Below, in pieces: positions 8,335 through 15,537 of a stretch of DNA of 46,623 nucleotides. Positions within the stretch are counted from its first letter, which is position 1, and every line of letters begins with the position of its first letter. Under the pieces are notes generated by a model that saw nothing but the letters and a program-made list of their open reading frames with translations, was not told the DNA's origin and ran no database searches. The translations under genes were made by a program, and so were the position numbers. This stretch comes from a virus. The stretch is from positions 1 through 46,623 of IMG/VR virus record IMGVR_UViG_3300005617_000014, one strand, 5' to 3'.

Positions 8335-8892
8335 TTAAGGAACTCTCTGTACTCGTGCATTCCAAGAAACGCCATCATTAATTGCCCACGTAATATATCC
8401 TGCGCTTCTTAATTCTCTGTTAGCTGAGCCTGAATTCATCCGAATCCCAAACTGTAGTTTATTTAATCCACGTAAATGAACAGTAAGAGGTAGCCTGCCT
8501 GCGTTTGAATCTGCATCAAATGTAGTTCCAGTACCTACGATAGGAGAAAAATCAAATCCACTACTTGCGCCCAATGTATTATTTACAGTAAAAGGAAGAG
8601 CTAACGTATAAATACCTGAACCTACATCAATGCCGGCGGTTCCATAGCGAAACTCACCCCACATATAGATCTGATCAAAAATCCTATAAAAGAAACCACG
8701 ATTAAATCCTCCTGTACCTAATACAGGATTACCTGTGGTTCCTTCTAAAATAGGAGTAAAAGTCTGTAATGGATGTGACGTTAAACAAGGTCCAGCATAT
8801 GCATCAATAGTATCACAATTTACTGCATTCTGTCCCGGGAAATCCTTTATAAAATTTGACCCGGAAGGTGTAATCAATGAGATAGTCATCAT
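8335..8892 (-). CDS. Tail-fibre-like protein, paralogue 1 of 3
   Basis: 185 residues, beta-rich. It shares with the next two genes an N-terminal NAVNCDTIDAY segment, a core NPVLGTGGFNRGFFYR and the closing strand pair VGSGIYTLALPF. Such small beta proteins with a conserved N-terminal anchor and a divergent C-terminal half are typical of phage fibre or receptor-binding components. Its start overlaps the previous gene's stop. Confidence 0.65.
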   Translation of the reverse strand: MMTISLITPSGSNFIKDFPGQNAVNCDTIDAYAGPCLTSHPLQTFTPILEGTTGNPVLGTGGFNRGFFYRIFDQIYMWGEFRYGTAGIDVGSGIYTLALPFTVNNTLGASSGFDFSPIVGTGTTFDADSNAGRLPLTVHLRGLNKLQFGIRMNSGSANRELRSAGYITWAINDGVSWNARVQRVP

Positions 8893-9458
8893 GCATCCGA
8901 TGTAGGATAGATACAGTATCCAGATAATCTATCATTTTGAGCCACAGCGAAGGGAGTATTGTCTCTCCAGAAGTTACCATCATGCTTTCTGAAAACCAGC
9001 AAATTTGTACTTGGCTGATAAAGAACTACAAGATTAGAACTCGTTGCAACCGCATCGTTATCGTGTAAATAAGCCTTACCTACAGCCATGGTATCATTAA
9101 TAGTTCCAAACTCAGTAGGCACTGTGGCAGGTACAGCTATTCGATATAAACCAGAACCTGCTGCAAATCCTGCACCACCTGTAAAAATTTGAAAGTAAGC
9201 TAACACCATTCTAGGAAAAAGTCTAATAAATTTACCTGATACACTACCTCCAGATCCTAAAGTAGGATTGGTAGTGTCTGCTGTCCAAGTAGGAGTCCAG
9301 GTATGAGTATTAGTATGTCTAAAAAGAGTATCTATTTTGTCACAGTTAACACCATTCTGCACTGCCCATCCATCTGATGGAGGTGTAACAACTGCTTTAA
9401 TAGACTCATCTGTATCTGGCTTAATTAATCCTAAATTAGTTGTTGTTGTCGTTCCCAA
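8889..9458 (-). CDS. Tail-fibre-like protein, paralogue 2 of 3 (TTG start)
   Basis: 189 residues. It shares WAVQNGVNCDKIDTLF, NPTLGSGGSVSGKFIR and AAGSGLYRIAVPA with its two paralogues. The start is TTG at 9458-9456, supported by a near-perfect AGGAGG 7 bases upstream and the absence of a nearby ATG. The Thr run right after the start (GTTTTTN) leads into LGLIKPDTDES, a recurring opening of small phage fibre proteins. Receptor-binding or fibre role inferred. Confidence 0.65.
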   Translation of the reverse strand: MGTTTTTNLGLIKPDTDESIKAVVTPPSDGWAVQNGVNCDKIDTLFRHTNTHTWTPTWTADTTNPTLGSGGSVSGKFIRLFPRMVLAYFQIFTGGAGFAAGSGLYRIAVPATVPTEFGTINDTMAVGKAYLHDNDAVATSSNLVVLYQPSTNLLVFRKHDGNFWRDNTPFAVAQNDRLSGYCIYPTSDA

Positions 9459-9603
9459 ATTGCACCTCCTTTAAATACTCTTCTACTTCTAGAGAAATCT
9501 GTTCTTCCCGACATAGAGGACAATATTTATTAGCATCTTTATGATATCCATCTACATGATCTGCTTTCAGGATCGTTATAATAAACGGCTCTTCTTCCAT
9601 CAT
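9436..9603 (-). CDS. Small CxxC zinc-type protein between fibre paralogues
   Basis: 55 residues beginning MMEEEPFIITILKADHVDG. It carries one CPLC pair followed by an acidic helix. The ATG overlaps the TGA of the upstream paralogue (9600-10193), and its 3' end overlaps the TTG start of the next paralogue by 23 bases, so it sits tightly inside the operon. It is too short to name. Metal binding with a partner cysteine or histidine pair is only suggested. Confidence 0.6.
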   Translation of the reverse strand: MMEEEPFIITILKADHVDGYHKDANKYCPLCREEQISLEVEEYLKEVQFGNDNNN

Positions 9604-10193
9604 AACTTCTTATACAGAAAGTTAATAATAAACCTATCATCAGCAGCCACAGTGATAGGCATTGCATCTCTTACAAATCTAGACGTCTTAGCAGGTGATG
9701 TAAAAGCTTCTGTTAGCATTCTAGCATATGAAACTCCACCAAATGTAACACAGTCAATAGCCACAGAGCCAGATGTCGAGCTTGCACTTGCATCATATAC
9801 AAATCCTTCACCAATAACAGAAAAAGATCCAGGCGTTGAGTTGAGTGCACTTCCAACACTGTGAAAACTGTTATCAACTAAAAAAGGAAGACTAATTCCG
9901 TATTCTCCTGTGCCTGCTGCAATTCCAGACCCAAAGAAAGTAACGATAGCACTTCCCATGATAACGCCCATATTATCAATGTATTCACCTAGGACAGATC
10001 CACCTGAACCGATATTAGGTTGAGTCCCCTGTGTGATAAAAGTAGGAGTATACGCAGTAACAACTTTGTTAGCTTCATCTTGGATAATAGTATTATTGTC
10101 ACCTTGTAACTGTGTAAAGTTTACCCAATTCTCAGCAAGTTCAACATCAGTAGGTTTAGCTAGTGCTACATTAGAAGTAAAATTAACTACCAT
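9600..10193 (-). CDS. Tail-fibre-like protein, paralogue 3 of 3
   Basis: 197 residues. It has VELAENWVNFTQLQGDNNT near the N-terminus, TQPNIGSGGSVLGEYID in the core and AAGTGEYGISLPF, matching the order of elements in 8335-8892 and 8889-9458. The C-terminal half diverges. It is the first-transcribed member of the triplet, preceded by an AAGAAGG ribosome site. The likely role is receptor binding or fibre structure. Confidence 0.65.
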   Translation of the reverse strand: MVVNFTSNVALAKPTDVELAENWVNFTQLQGDNNTIIQDEANKVVTAYTPTFITQGTQPNIGSGGSVLGEYIDNMGVIMGSAIVTFFGSGIAAGTGEYGISLPFLVDNSFHSVGSALNSTPGSFSVIGEGFVYDASASSTSGSVAIDCVTFGGVSYARMLTEAFTSPAKTSRFVRDAMPITVAADDRFIINFLYKKL

Positions 10194-10324
10194 AATAATT
10201 GACCTTCTTTATATCCCCAAGGTCGTTCTCGTACGATAAAGACAGAGTAAGTAGGGTATTGAATTTTTCTAATTACTTCAAAGCTTCCATCTGCCGATGT
10301 ACAAACTACTAAAATAAATTCCAT
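10187..10324 (-). CDS. Small hypothetical protein
   Basis: 45 residues (starts MEFILVVCTSADGSFEV, ends GYKEGQLLW). The ATG overlaps the TGA of the upstream gene (10324-10530) as ATGA, and its TAG overlaps the start of the fibre-like gene downstream. The tight coupling at both ends supports a real gene. One short hydrophobic strand at the N-terminus. No family recognised. Confidence 0.6.
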   Translation of the reverse strand: MEFILVVCTSADGSFEVIRKIQYPTYSVFIVRERPWGYKEGQLLW

Positions 10325-10530
10325 CAGGCTTCCATAATTCCAGTAATTTTAAATTCTGGAATTACTGTAGCAATACTATTCAAATAATATCTTTTAGTAT
10401 CAAATTGTATATCCTCTAATTGCTTAAGAAATTCTGACGGATAGACTTCCTTTTCTAACTCTTTAACCCAATAATCTCTACTTTGAATATTAACTGTTCT
10501 ACCGACATCACCTTCAAGAATTTCATCCAT
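10324..10530 (-). CDS. Hypothetical protein
   Basis: 68 residues, mixed alpha/beta by inspection (VNIQSRDYWVKELEKEVYP), with no cysteines and no membrane segment. Its ATG overlaps the TerS-like gene's stop by one base. No function can be assigned from sequence. Confidence 0.65.
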   Translation of the reverse strand: MDEILEGDVGRTVNIQSRDYWVKELEKEVYPSEFLKQLEDIQFDTKRYYLNSIATVIPEFKITGIMEA

Positions 10531-11273
10531 TATCCAAATCCTAACTGTCTCTTAGCGTGTTCAAGTTCAGGATCTTCAACAACTTCACCTGTAATAGCTG
10601 GCTGCTCGGTAACAACTTCAAGAGTTCTATTAGCTGAAGCTAACTTGATGTCTTGAGCGATGGCCATAATCGTTTCAGGATCTTTAACGTGCTTCTGAAT
10701 GATCTCAACAATCATCCGCAGAAGTACTTCACTCTGTGGCGCTGTATTGTTAGCAAATTCTCCAGTAACTTCTAAGAAGAACTTAACAGCGTTCCAGTCA
10801 CCTGAATTAACCTTCTTAGTAAATTCAGCAACCGCTGTAGGTCGAATGTTAATCTTGTTCTGATCTGCTAAAGAGTTAACGAAGTTATTAAAAACAGGAT
10901 CTTGCAACCAAGCGTAATAAGTAGCTGGGAGAATTCCCAGTTGATCTAATTTTTCAGCAATAGAACGTTCATCAGCAAAGTTCATCACTGTCAAAGCTGC
11001 TGCTTGCTGCTGTGGCGTTAATTCTTCTTGAGAATGTTGTCGCCAAGGAATTCCACGATCATCTAAAGCTTTGATAACTGGTTTACGGGTTAAATAGTAA
11101 TTGACTGATGTGATCCTAAGATTGTCTCTAGTTTTTCTTAAATGCTTGTAAACTTGCTCTACAGTAGGAACTGTGTTTGTAAGAAACCATTGAAGTTCGT
11201 AGTAACCAATTAGATCTTTTTCTGCGGCTGTAAGTCCTTCCTTAATAGCGTAGTATTGTTTTCTAGTTACCAT
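10530..11273 (-). CDS. Probable terminase small subunit (phBC6A51-type DNA-binding protein)
   Basis: 247 residues. The middle has a helix-turn-helix of the homeodomain-like phage type: FADERSIAEKLDQLGILPATYYAWLQDPVFNNF (reported here in two parts: residues of the first helix pair, then TYYAWLQDP). The N-terminal region is helical with repeated YYELQWFL and YKHLRKTRDN elements, and the C-terminus is acidic. This HTH with a following helical oligomerisation region is typical of small terminases that select phage DNA for TerL. It is separated from TerL by the fibre genes, which is unusual but not unique. Confidence 0.6.
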   Translation of the reverse strand: MVTRKQYYAIKEGLTAAEKDLIGYYELQWFLTNTVPTVEQVYKHLRKTRDNLRITSVNYYLTRKPVIKALDDRGIPWRQHSQEELTPQQQAAALTVMNFADERSIAEKLDQLGILPATYYAWLQDPVFNNFVNSLADQNKINIRPTAVAEFTKKVNSGDWNAVKFFLEVTGEFANNTAPQSEVLLRMIVEIIQKHVKDPETIMAIAQDIKLASANRTLEVVTEQPAITGEVVEDPELEHAKRQLGFG

Positions 11274-11430
11274 CTACCTCCTCCTTAACTCTTTCCCTAA
11301 ATAGAATTCCTACGTTGTGTAAATCATTAATGATATCATCAGCATCGCTTTTAAATTCTAAATAATTCTCTAGTACTTCTCTAACCTTATCTAAAGTTTT
11401 ATCATCGTAGTAAACTTCATCCTTAGGCAA
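11263..11430 (-). CDS. Small acidic protein with TTG start
   Basis: 55 residues, opening PKDEVYYDDKTLDKVREVL after the initiator, helical and acidic. The TTG at 11430-11428 follows the GGAGG at the end of the upstream gene by 5 bases. The stop overlaps the TerS-like start by 11 bases. No family recognised. It may be a partner of the DNA-binding protein encoded next. Confidence 0.6.
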   Translation of the reverse strand: MPKDEVYYDDKTLDKVREVLENYLEFKSDADDIINDLHNVGILFRERVKEEVDGN

Positions 11431-11640
11431 TTACTCCTCCCTTGAAATACCTGCATTTGCCCAGAACATTACTTCTTCCAACTTAGTAATTGCTGTAGAC
11501 TTCTCTCGCCCATCAGGAACTTCTGTATTAATAATGTTAGCTAGTGTACTGCACTTTTCTCTAATAAGAGCGCAGTTTTCAGCTTGACGATTATTCAAGC
11601 CGTGAGCATTAAATCGCTTATCTAAATCTCTTTGATCCAT
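11431..11640 (-). CDS. Acb2/Tad1-type nucleotide sponge (anti-CBASS/anti-Thoeris)
   Basis: 69 residues forming a helical hairpin. The recognisable family pattern is present: RFNAHG, then AENCALIREKCSTLANII, then GREKSTAITKLEEVMFWANA with a closing ISREE. The REKSxAITKLEExxxWANAxIxR signature is what I know from the Acb2/Tad1 hairpin domain, whose characterised members bind cyclic oligonucleotides or ADP-ribose signals and blunt CBASS and Thoeris defence. The exact ligand cannot be read from sequence. It lies near the start of the leftward operon beside the non-coding control region, so it may be expressed ahead of the virion genes. Confidence 0.7.
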   Translation of the reverse strand: MDQRDLDKRFNAHGLNNRQAENCALIREKCSTLANIINTEVPDGREKSTAITKLEEVMFWANAGISREE

Positions 11641-11876
11641 CAGTCAACAACCTTTACGTTCTTAAGTTTGTCATACATATCGATGTAAGTCTCTGCTTTA
11701 TCTCCGTTATAAGTCACTTCAAATAAAGAACCTCCCTCACTAACATCTGCTACAATAGCCTTCCAATTTTGCAGAGTTTTACAAAACCAAACTAACTTTA
11801 AATTTTCTCCACTACTAATGTAATCTGTAAAGTTGTTGTAAACCAATTCAATTGCTCTACGTTCTTTACTTTCCAT
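11640..11876 (-). CDS. Hypothetical phage protein, first gene of the leftward operon
   Basis: 78 residues from the ATG at 11876 (a TTG at 11888 would add four). The C-terminal half, FEVTYNGDKAETYIDMYDKL, looks like a small beta-hairpin fold often seen in short phage proteins. The N-terminal half is helical with WFCKTLQNWKAIVADV. It overlaps the Acb2-like gene start by one base. Function unknown. Being paired with an anti-defence gene, it could act in the same early window. Confidence 0.65.
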   Translation of the reverse strand: MESKERRAIELVYNNFTDYISSGENLKLVWFCKTLQNWKAIVADVSEGGSLFEVTYNGDKAETYIDMYDKLKNVKVVD

Positions 11877-11897
11877 TAAAACGTCCAATCTTGATTT

Positions 11898-11975
11898 ATC
11901 TGGGTCAAAAGCACTGAACCTCCACGTTCAAAGTAAACTAGTGATCTAGCAAAATAAAGGCTTTGTGACCCAGAT
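11898..11975. repeat. Perfect 10-bp inverted repeat with 58-base spacer
   Basis: ATCTGGGTCA at 11898-11907 is repeated inverted as TGACCCAGAT at 11966-11975. It lies just upstream of the leftward operon. A second inverted pair, CTTCAGA/TCTGAAG (11981-11987 and 12006-12012), follows directly. Possible operator sites or part of an origin fold. Confidence 0.6.
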
Positions 11976-12047
11976 CACACCTTCAGAGAGGCCTCCCAGA
12001 CTGCATCTGAAGCCTCAATAGCCAGGTAAGCGCTTTCCTTTGCCCGT

Positions 12048-12123
12048 ACAGCCACTTTCAAGCCTTTCAGGTCCTAGGTACTAGGTTCCAGGGTTTGAAG
12101 GCTTAGAGGTGCTCTGAGGCTGT
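12048..12123. repeat. Nested inverted repeats (long imperfect cruciform)
   Basis: The outer pair is ACAGCC/GGCTGT (12048-12053 and 12118-12123). The inner pair is AAGCCTT/AAGGCTT (12060-12066 and 12098-12104). The centre contains CCTAGG and two CTAGG repeats. The symmetry suggests a cruciform or a folded leader RNA. Confidence 0.55.
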
Positions 12124-12437
12124 CACCTTGAAATAATTTCCTACATAAGCTAATCAGCCACAGGCAGGAGGGACGACTGCTGTGTTTATTTTATTAGGGA
12201 ATCTATTGTTAAATTATTAGGGATTGAAGTTCAGTTTTTCTGAAGTTTTTGAAATTAGATAAAGGATTCCTTTTTAGGGTTTAGGAGTCCCTGATTTTTA
12301 AGAATTTTAGACCTGATTTTTGTGATTTTTTATAAGAGATAGGGTCCACCGCTCACAAGTTCGCCTGGAATTTGGACACAAGATATTGAAACGTTTTTAA
12401 TTACTCACAGTTATTTGAAGTTTAAAGTAACTCGCTG

Positions 12438-12610
12438 TAATGTAGTAACAATCCAATGAACTGTTGTTAAGCCTTTGGCCTTTATTAATGTAGGTACATT
12501 CTAATGTAGGTCTGCTCCTAGGTTGTAATGTCTTATTGTCTTATTGTCTTAAAGCTCTAATGTTAAAAGAGACATTTAGGTCTTATCGCTTTTACTATGA
12601 TGTAGTAAGT
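12438..12610. repeat. Iteron-like repeats TAATGTAG and tandem TCTTATTG
   Basis: TAATGTAG occurs exactly at 12438, 12486 and 12502, with degenerate copies at 12526, 12558 and about 12599. Between them TCTTATTG is repeated in tandem (12531-12551, about 2.6 copies). Short repeats packed in an AT-rich stretch resemble replication origins or repressor arrays. Confidence 0.5.
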
Positions 12611-12741
12611 GGAAAAGCCTATGTCGTATTTATAACTGAATCAACGTTTAATTAAGACTACGAATACATATGATAGACTTGTAAGACAAATCCATTAAAG
12701 CACCCAATCTTGAATTAAATAAGTCAAAAAGTGAATAAATG

Positions 12742-12772
12742 ATGCCCTGCCCCTCCGGGGCGCCTTGGGCAT
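12742..12772. repeat. GC-rich nested hairpin
   Basis: The outer stem is ATGCCC/GGGCAT (12742-12747 and 12767-12772). The inner stem is GCCCC/GGGGC (12749-12753 and 12757-12761) with a TCC loop. It is strongly GC-rich inside very AT-rich DNA. No T-run follows on either side, so a simple terminator is unlikely. Origin element or protein-binding hairpin. Confidence 0.6.
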
Positions 12773-12802
12773 GATTTGTGAACGTTTCTGTATTTCCCGA
12801 GT

Positions 12803-12846
12803 AAATTATTGACATAAACGGGACGAAGTCCCAATGTCAATTATTT
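12803..12846. repeat. Near-perfect 44-bp cruciform with TTGACA in both arms
   Basis: The arms AAATTATTGACAT (12803-12815) and ATGTCAATTATTT (12834-12846) pair with one mismatch. Between them lies a second perfect stem GGGAC/GTCCC with a GAA loop. Each arm holds a TTGACA on opposite strands, so the site could also be overlapping divergent -35 boxes or an operator. Confidence 0.65.
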
Positions 12847-13035
12847 ACGAGGTATGCACATTATGTGTGTATCATGTATGTACGTTTTGCCTGATCAGGG
12901 GCACATTGACACATGATAGGTGCATATGGTTGAATGATGCATGAATGATGGTGTATGGGTGCATGGCAGGGAGGAAACGGACATAGTAGGTAGCAAAGCG
13001 ACAATTCCTTACTCTCCAACAAAGTGGGTTAAACC

Positions 13036-13662
13036 ATGACAGACAAATACAAGGATGACATTCTTAAGCTAATTAGTGAAAAAGGACCATTGGGTGTTAA
13101 TGCTATTCAAAGAGAATTAGGCTATCCTCTTAGTACATTACAGAAATATCTACATAAACAGTCTTATTTCAAAATCAATGATGATAAGAAGTGGGATCTT
13201 CCCGAAAACCACGTAGCGGACATCAAGAGCAATACCCTTTCAATCATGACAGATCTGATTGAAACAAACATTAAGCTCATACAGTCCCAAGTGGAAGAAA
13301 TCCAGCAAAGTTTACATAGCGCTCTTTCTCCTATTAGTACTCTTAAAAGAGGCGTTAGTGCTTTAACCCTCCCTGTGGCGGACAAATCAACTAATATTCC
13401 TAATATTCACCCACTATTGTTTGAATCAGACAAAAACATCCAAACTGCGCTGATGGTAATTAAGAAGTATGTCCAGAAAGTTCCTGAAAAGTACCAAGAT
13501 TTACTAAAAAATGTAGATTTATATAAATTAGTCATTGAAATGGGCAGTATTTATCTAAATAGTACGTTTAATAGTGAAATTGCTAGCCTTTTATTAGAAA
13601 AGACTGATGAATTATCAGATGATATGATTCAAGTTCTTAAAAACTATCAAAAGGAGGCATAA
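13036..13662 (+). CDS. Winged-helix DNA-binding protein, first early gene
   Basis: 208 residues. Residues 5-55 form a winged helix-turn-helix: KLISEKGPLGVNAIQRELG, then the recognition helix PLSTLQKYLHKQ and a short wing around DDKKWDLPE. The rest is mostly helical with TNIKLIQSQVEEIQQSL as a possible dimerising coil. As first gene after the control region it is a candidate regulator of the early/late switch or an origin-binding protein. An alternative is a general host-takeover transcription factor. No enzyme motifs are visible. Confidence 0.7.
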   Translation: MTDKYKDDILKLISEKGPLGVNAIQRELGYPLSTLQKYLHKQSYFKINDDKKWDLPENHVADIKSNTLSIMTDLIETNIKLIQSQVEEIQQSLHSALSPISTLKRGVSALTLPVADKSTNIPNIHPLLFESDKNIQTALMVIKKYVQKVPEKYQDLLKNVDLYKLVIEMGSIYLNSTFNSEIASLLLEKTDELSDDMIQVLKNYQKEA

Positions 13663-13663
13663 A

Positions 13664-13852
13664 ATGGCATATATTATCGAAACAAATGAAGATGAGACAA
13701 TTAGTCTTATTTTACCTGATGATACAGTAAAAGAAGCAAGAGATATTGATACTATTTTAGCTTTTATTCGCATACACTACACTGAAGAAACACAAAAAAT
13801 CATAAAGAATGCTGATAAATCAGGACAAATAAATAGATTGTTCGAATTTTAG
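13664..13852 (+). CDS. Small hypothetical protein coupled to the winged-helix gene
   Basis: 62 residues, starting 1 base after the upstream TAA with the AGGAGG inside the end of the previous gene. The sequence (IETNEDETISLILPDDTVK) suggests a short beta hairpin followed by helices. No family recognised. A partner of the preceding DNA-binding protein is possible. Confidence 0.65.
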   Translation: MAYIIETNEDETISLILPDDTVKEARDIDTILAFIRIHYTEETQKIIKNADKSGQINRLFEF

Positions 13853-14013
13853 ACGAATCGGACATAAGTTACATTTGGTCGAGCGGAATAAAACAGGCAA
13901 AACAGACATAATGCAATCTCATATAGTGAAAACATATAGAGAACTGATCCAAAAAAGAGTAGGCTAAAAAGAAAAACAAAGAACGCGACCACTTTTCAGG
14001 GGAGGACTCTGTC
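13853..14013 (+). other. Early intergenic region
   Basis: 161 bases without a gene. It contains GGTCGAGCG (13877-13885), a CATAAT (13907-13912) that could be a -10 box without a clear -35, and a direct repeat CATATAG. A strong GGGGAGG sits before the ATG at 14014. A promoter for the following small-gene cluster is plausible but not shown. Confidence 0.4.
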
Positions 14014-14568
14014 ATGACCACGTGTAAATTCTGCACCGGTACTTTAATTGCTGGTATCTGCCAAGAATGCCATTCTAATAACCTCAAAAAGACATTTGCA
14101 ATTGATTACAAGAATCCAATTCTTTTTGGAACGCTTTGGAATTGCTGTAATGGGAATGAGAAATTCGTAATTGTTTTTGACAATGGCCACAGGGCAGCTG
14201 TTTGTGCTTCTTGTGCGAATTGTTACCCAGGTCCTGTCTTTTCTCTTGCTATCTTTTCGCCTAATGTTTTTTACACTCCAGAAAAAGGCGTTTGTGAGAA
14301 TTGTGGAGGACTCACTCTTGATGACGAATGTATTGATGGTAAGGATTGCATTTCAATTGACGTTGCAATTCCCGAAATGTGCTATTGCGAGCACACAAAT
14401 CATTTCAATGACCACTTAGGCCCGCAAACTAAGCATGAATATGCCAAAGTAAATGCGGGAGAAAAGAAAGCTCTTTATGTTGGCTCAATTTGTGATGACT
14501 GCGCCGAGAATTGCATGCAGGGATACCTCATTCCTACAGATAACTGCAACGTGTCACATCGTATTTAA
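14014..14568 (+). CDS. Multi-zinc-ribbon protein
   Basis: 184 residues with about 24 cysteines arranged as pairs: CKFC and CQEC near the N-terminus, CASCANC near residue 66, CENC near 93, CYCEH near 127 and CDDC near 162. The spacing suggests four or so treble-clef or zinc-ribbon modules separated by beta segments. Such proteins often contact nucleic acid or transcription machinery. No exact family recognised. Its TAA is the first base of the first leader element (14566). Confidence 0.7.
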   Translation: MTTCKFCTGTLIAGICQECHSNNLKKTFAIDYKNPILFGTLWNCCNGNEKFVIVFDNGHRAAVCASCANCYPGPVFSLAIFSPNVFYTPEKGVCENCGGLTLDDECIDGKDCISIDVAIPEMCYCEHTNHFNDHLGPQTKHEYAKVNAGEKKALYVGSICDDCAENCMQGYLIPTDNCNVSHRI

Positions 14569-14640
14569 TTGATGATTGCTTGAGCGAATCGTCTGCACCC
14601 TGTGGCCGGTTCGTTCAGTGAAATTATCAATTGATTGGAG
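14566..14640 (+). ncRNA. Structured intercistronic RNA element, copy 1
   Basis: Outer stem AATTGATGATT (14567-14577) with AATTATCAATT (14622-14632), 11 pairs including one G-U. Inner hairpin GAGCGAATCG (14582-14591) with CGGTTCGTTC (14607-14616), with two G-U pairs. The element begins at the upstream stop codon and ends just before the next gene's ribosome site. The loop carries CTGTGGC. Four more copies with the same fold but different stem sequence follow at 14873, 15531, 15767 and 16345. Confidence 0.75.
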
Positions 14641-14647
14641 AATTGAA

Positions 14648-14875
14648 ATGGGTATTAATTTGCCTCATGGTGGCTGTAAATGGGAAGGCTGCAATGTTTG
14701 TGCTAATATTCGAATTGGATACCACAGAGTTAGTGAGAATTCTGTTACGTCTGCTGTACTTACTAAAGCAGAATTGCAGGAACGAGTAGAAGAAATTCTC
14801 TCTGACCCTGATATTGACCACTATTGGACCCGCAATTATTGGACAATGGATATCCTTTTCGATTCTAAGTCTTAA
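14648..14875 (+). CDS. Small early protein with N-terminal zinc knuckle
   Basis: 75 residues. The N-terminus has GGCKWEGCNVC, a compact cysteine cluster. The rest is helical and acidic with AELQERVEEIL. The ATG at 14648 is chosen because the upstream in-frame extension runs through RNA element 1. A GGAG lies at 14637-14640. Its TAA starts element 2. Function unknown. Confidence 0.65.
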   Translation: MGINLPHGGCKWEGCNVCANIRIGYHRVSENSVTSAVLTKAELQERVEEILSDPDIDHYWTRNYWTMDILFDSKS

Positions 14876-14945
14876 TTGATGATACCTCATAGGTGTAATC
14901 CGTTTGGCTTGCACCTGTGGCGAGTTTATCAATTAGAAAGGACTC
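14873..14945 (+). ncRNA. Structured intercistronic RNA element, copy 2
   Basis: Outer stem TAATTGAT (14873-14880) with ATCAATTA (14928-14935), eight perfect pairs. Inner hairpin AGGTGTAATCC (14891-14901) with GGCTTGCACCT (14906-14916), 10 of 11 paired, GTTT loop. CTGTGGC at 14915-14921 sits in the 3' junction. AAAGGA ribosome site follows. Confidence 0.75.
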
Positions 14946-14950
14946 TTGAC

Positions 14951-15214
14951 ATGTTGACTTCTGCTATCAAATTCGAAATCCGTAACGTCAAGGCTGGTAT
15001 TCAGGAGCAATTTCTCATTCCTAACACTGTTTACAGTCAGGAAAAGGTTTTTGGCCACAGGTACACACGGGAAATTGAATTCGTTGAGGTTTTCGATTTC
15101 CAATTTGCAAAGGAGATGCGTATTCCTGCTGAAATGATTGACTGGTCCACTGAATTGGAAAACGAATTGTGTGACGTTGACGAAATGACTGGAATGGTGG
15201 GAGTGTACGCATGA
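14951..15214 (+). CDS. Small early hypothetical protein
   Basis: 87 residues from the ATG at 14951. The longer in-frame extension is rejected because it lies in RNA element 2. Mixed alpha/beta, no cysteine pairs, acidic C-terminus (STELENELCDVDEMTG). Its TGA overlaps the next ATG (ATGA at 15211). No family recognised. Confidence 0.65.
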   Translation: MLTSAIKFEIRNVKAGIQEQFLIPNTVYSQEKVFGHRYTREIEFVEVFDFQFAKEMRIPAEMIDWSTELENELCDVDEMTGMVGVYA

Positions 15215-15342
15215 TTATTAGTGGGTTTTTCCGTTGTCTTTGTGAGAAAATACACTCAGTAGGAGGTATTACCCTCACTTCACGTTGTCCTAAATGCAAT
15301 ACTCGTCTCTTTTCTGTGATGTGTTGGCGTAAGGGTGTTTAA
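15211..15342 (+). CDS. Very small zinc-ribbon protein
   Basis: 43 residues. It has CLC near residue 9 and CPKC near residue 29, arranged as FRCLCEK and SRCPKCNTRLF, consistent with a single zinc ribbon. The ATG overlaps the previous stop as ATGA, so it is probably translationally coupled. Function unknown. Confidence 0.6.
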   Translation: MIISGFFRCLCEKIHSVGGITLTSRCPKCNTRLFSVMCWRKGV

Positions 15343-15363
15343 CTGAACTGGAATGGTGGCGCT

Positions 15364-15537
15364 GTGAAAACTCGTATTCTTGAAGGGCACAATCTACTTA
15401 AGATTTGCCCTGCTTGTGGCAAAGAACTTGAAATACATCCTGTTTCGGGTTGGAAAGCTTGCTTTCTTCATGGTGATTTTATTATCAGTGAGGACAATCT
15501 TTCCATTAAATGGATTCTCGGACTTATCACTAATTGA
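15364..15537 (+). CDS. Small zinc-ribbon protein with GTG start
   Basis: 57 residues, starting at GTG 15364. CPACGKELE (about residue 15) and a later C/H pair (WKACFLHGDF) suggest a rubredoxin- or TFIIS-like zinc ribbon. The end overlaps the beginning of RNA element 3, with TGA inside its left arm. The ribosome site is weak (GGTGG). No specific family recognised. Confidence 0.55.
   Translation: MKTRILEGHNLLKICPACGKELEIHPVSGWKACFLHGDFIISEDNLSIKWILGLITN

Larger units (their letters stand above)
11889..13035. other. Large non-coding control region between leftward and rightward operons
   Basis: 1,147 bases with no supportable gene. It separates the leftward virion operon from the rightward early operon and holds a dense set of inverted repeats, a run of TAATGTAG iteron-like repeats, a GC-rich nested hairpin and a cruciform, each listed separately, plus one GCCACAG motif at 12157. 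It is the best candidate for the replication origin and for the divergent promoters or repressor sites. I could not identify a convincing sigma-70-type promoter pair for either operon. The last 150 bases are rich in TGCAT and ATGATG repeats, possible operator half-sites. Confidence 0.7.

Noticed and set aside
12906-12930. TTGACA with TATGGT as early promoter
   Set aside because: The spacer is only 13 bases, too short for a sigma-70-type promoter.
11889-13035. CRISPR array in the repeat-rich region
   Set aside because: Repeats are 8-13 bases, irregularly spaced and mostly inverted. There are no regular spacers.
13877-13885. GGTCGAGCG as a shared promoter element
   Set aside because: It recurs at 19568 and 22938, but the distance to -10-like boxes differs (30 versus 22 bases) and the third copy is inside a gene.
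15021-15299. Minus-strand ORFs of 72-92 codons over the small early genes
   Set aside because: They run against the operon direction and across several well-coupled genes, with no start signals.
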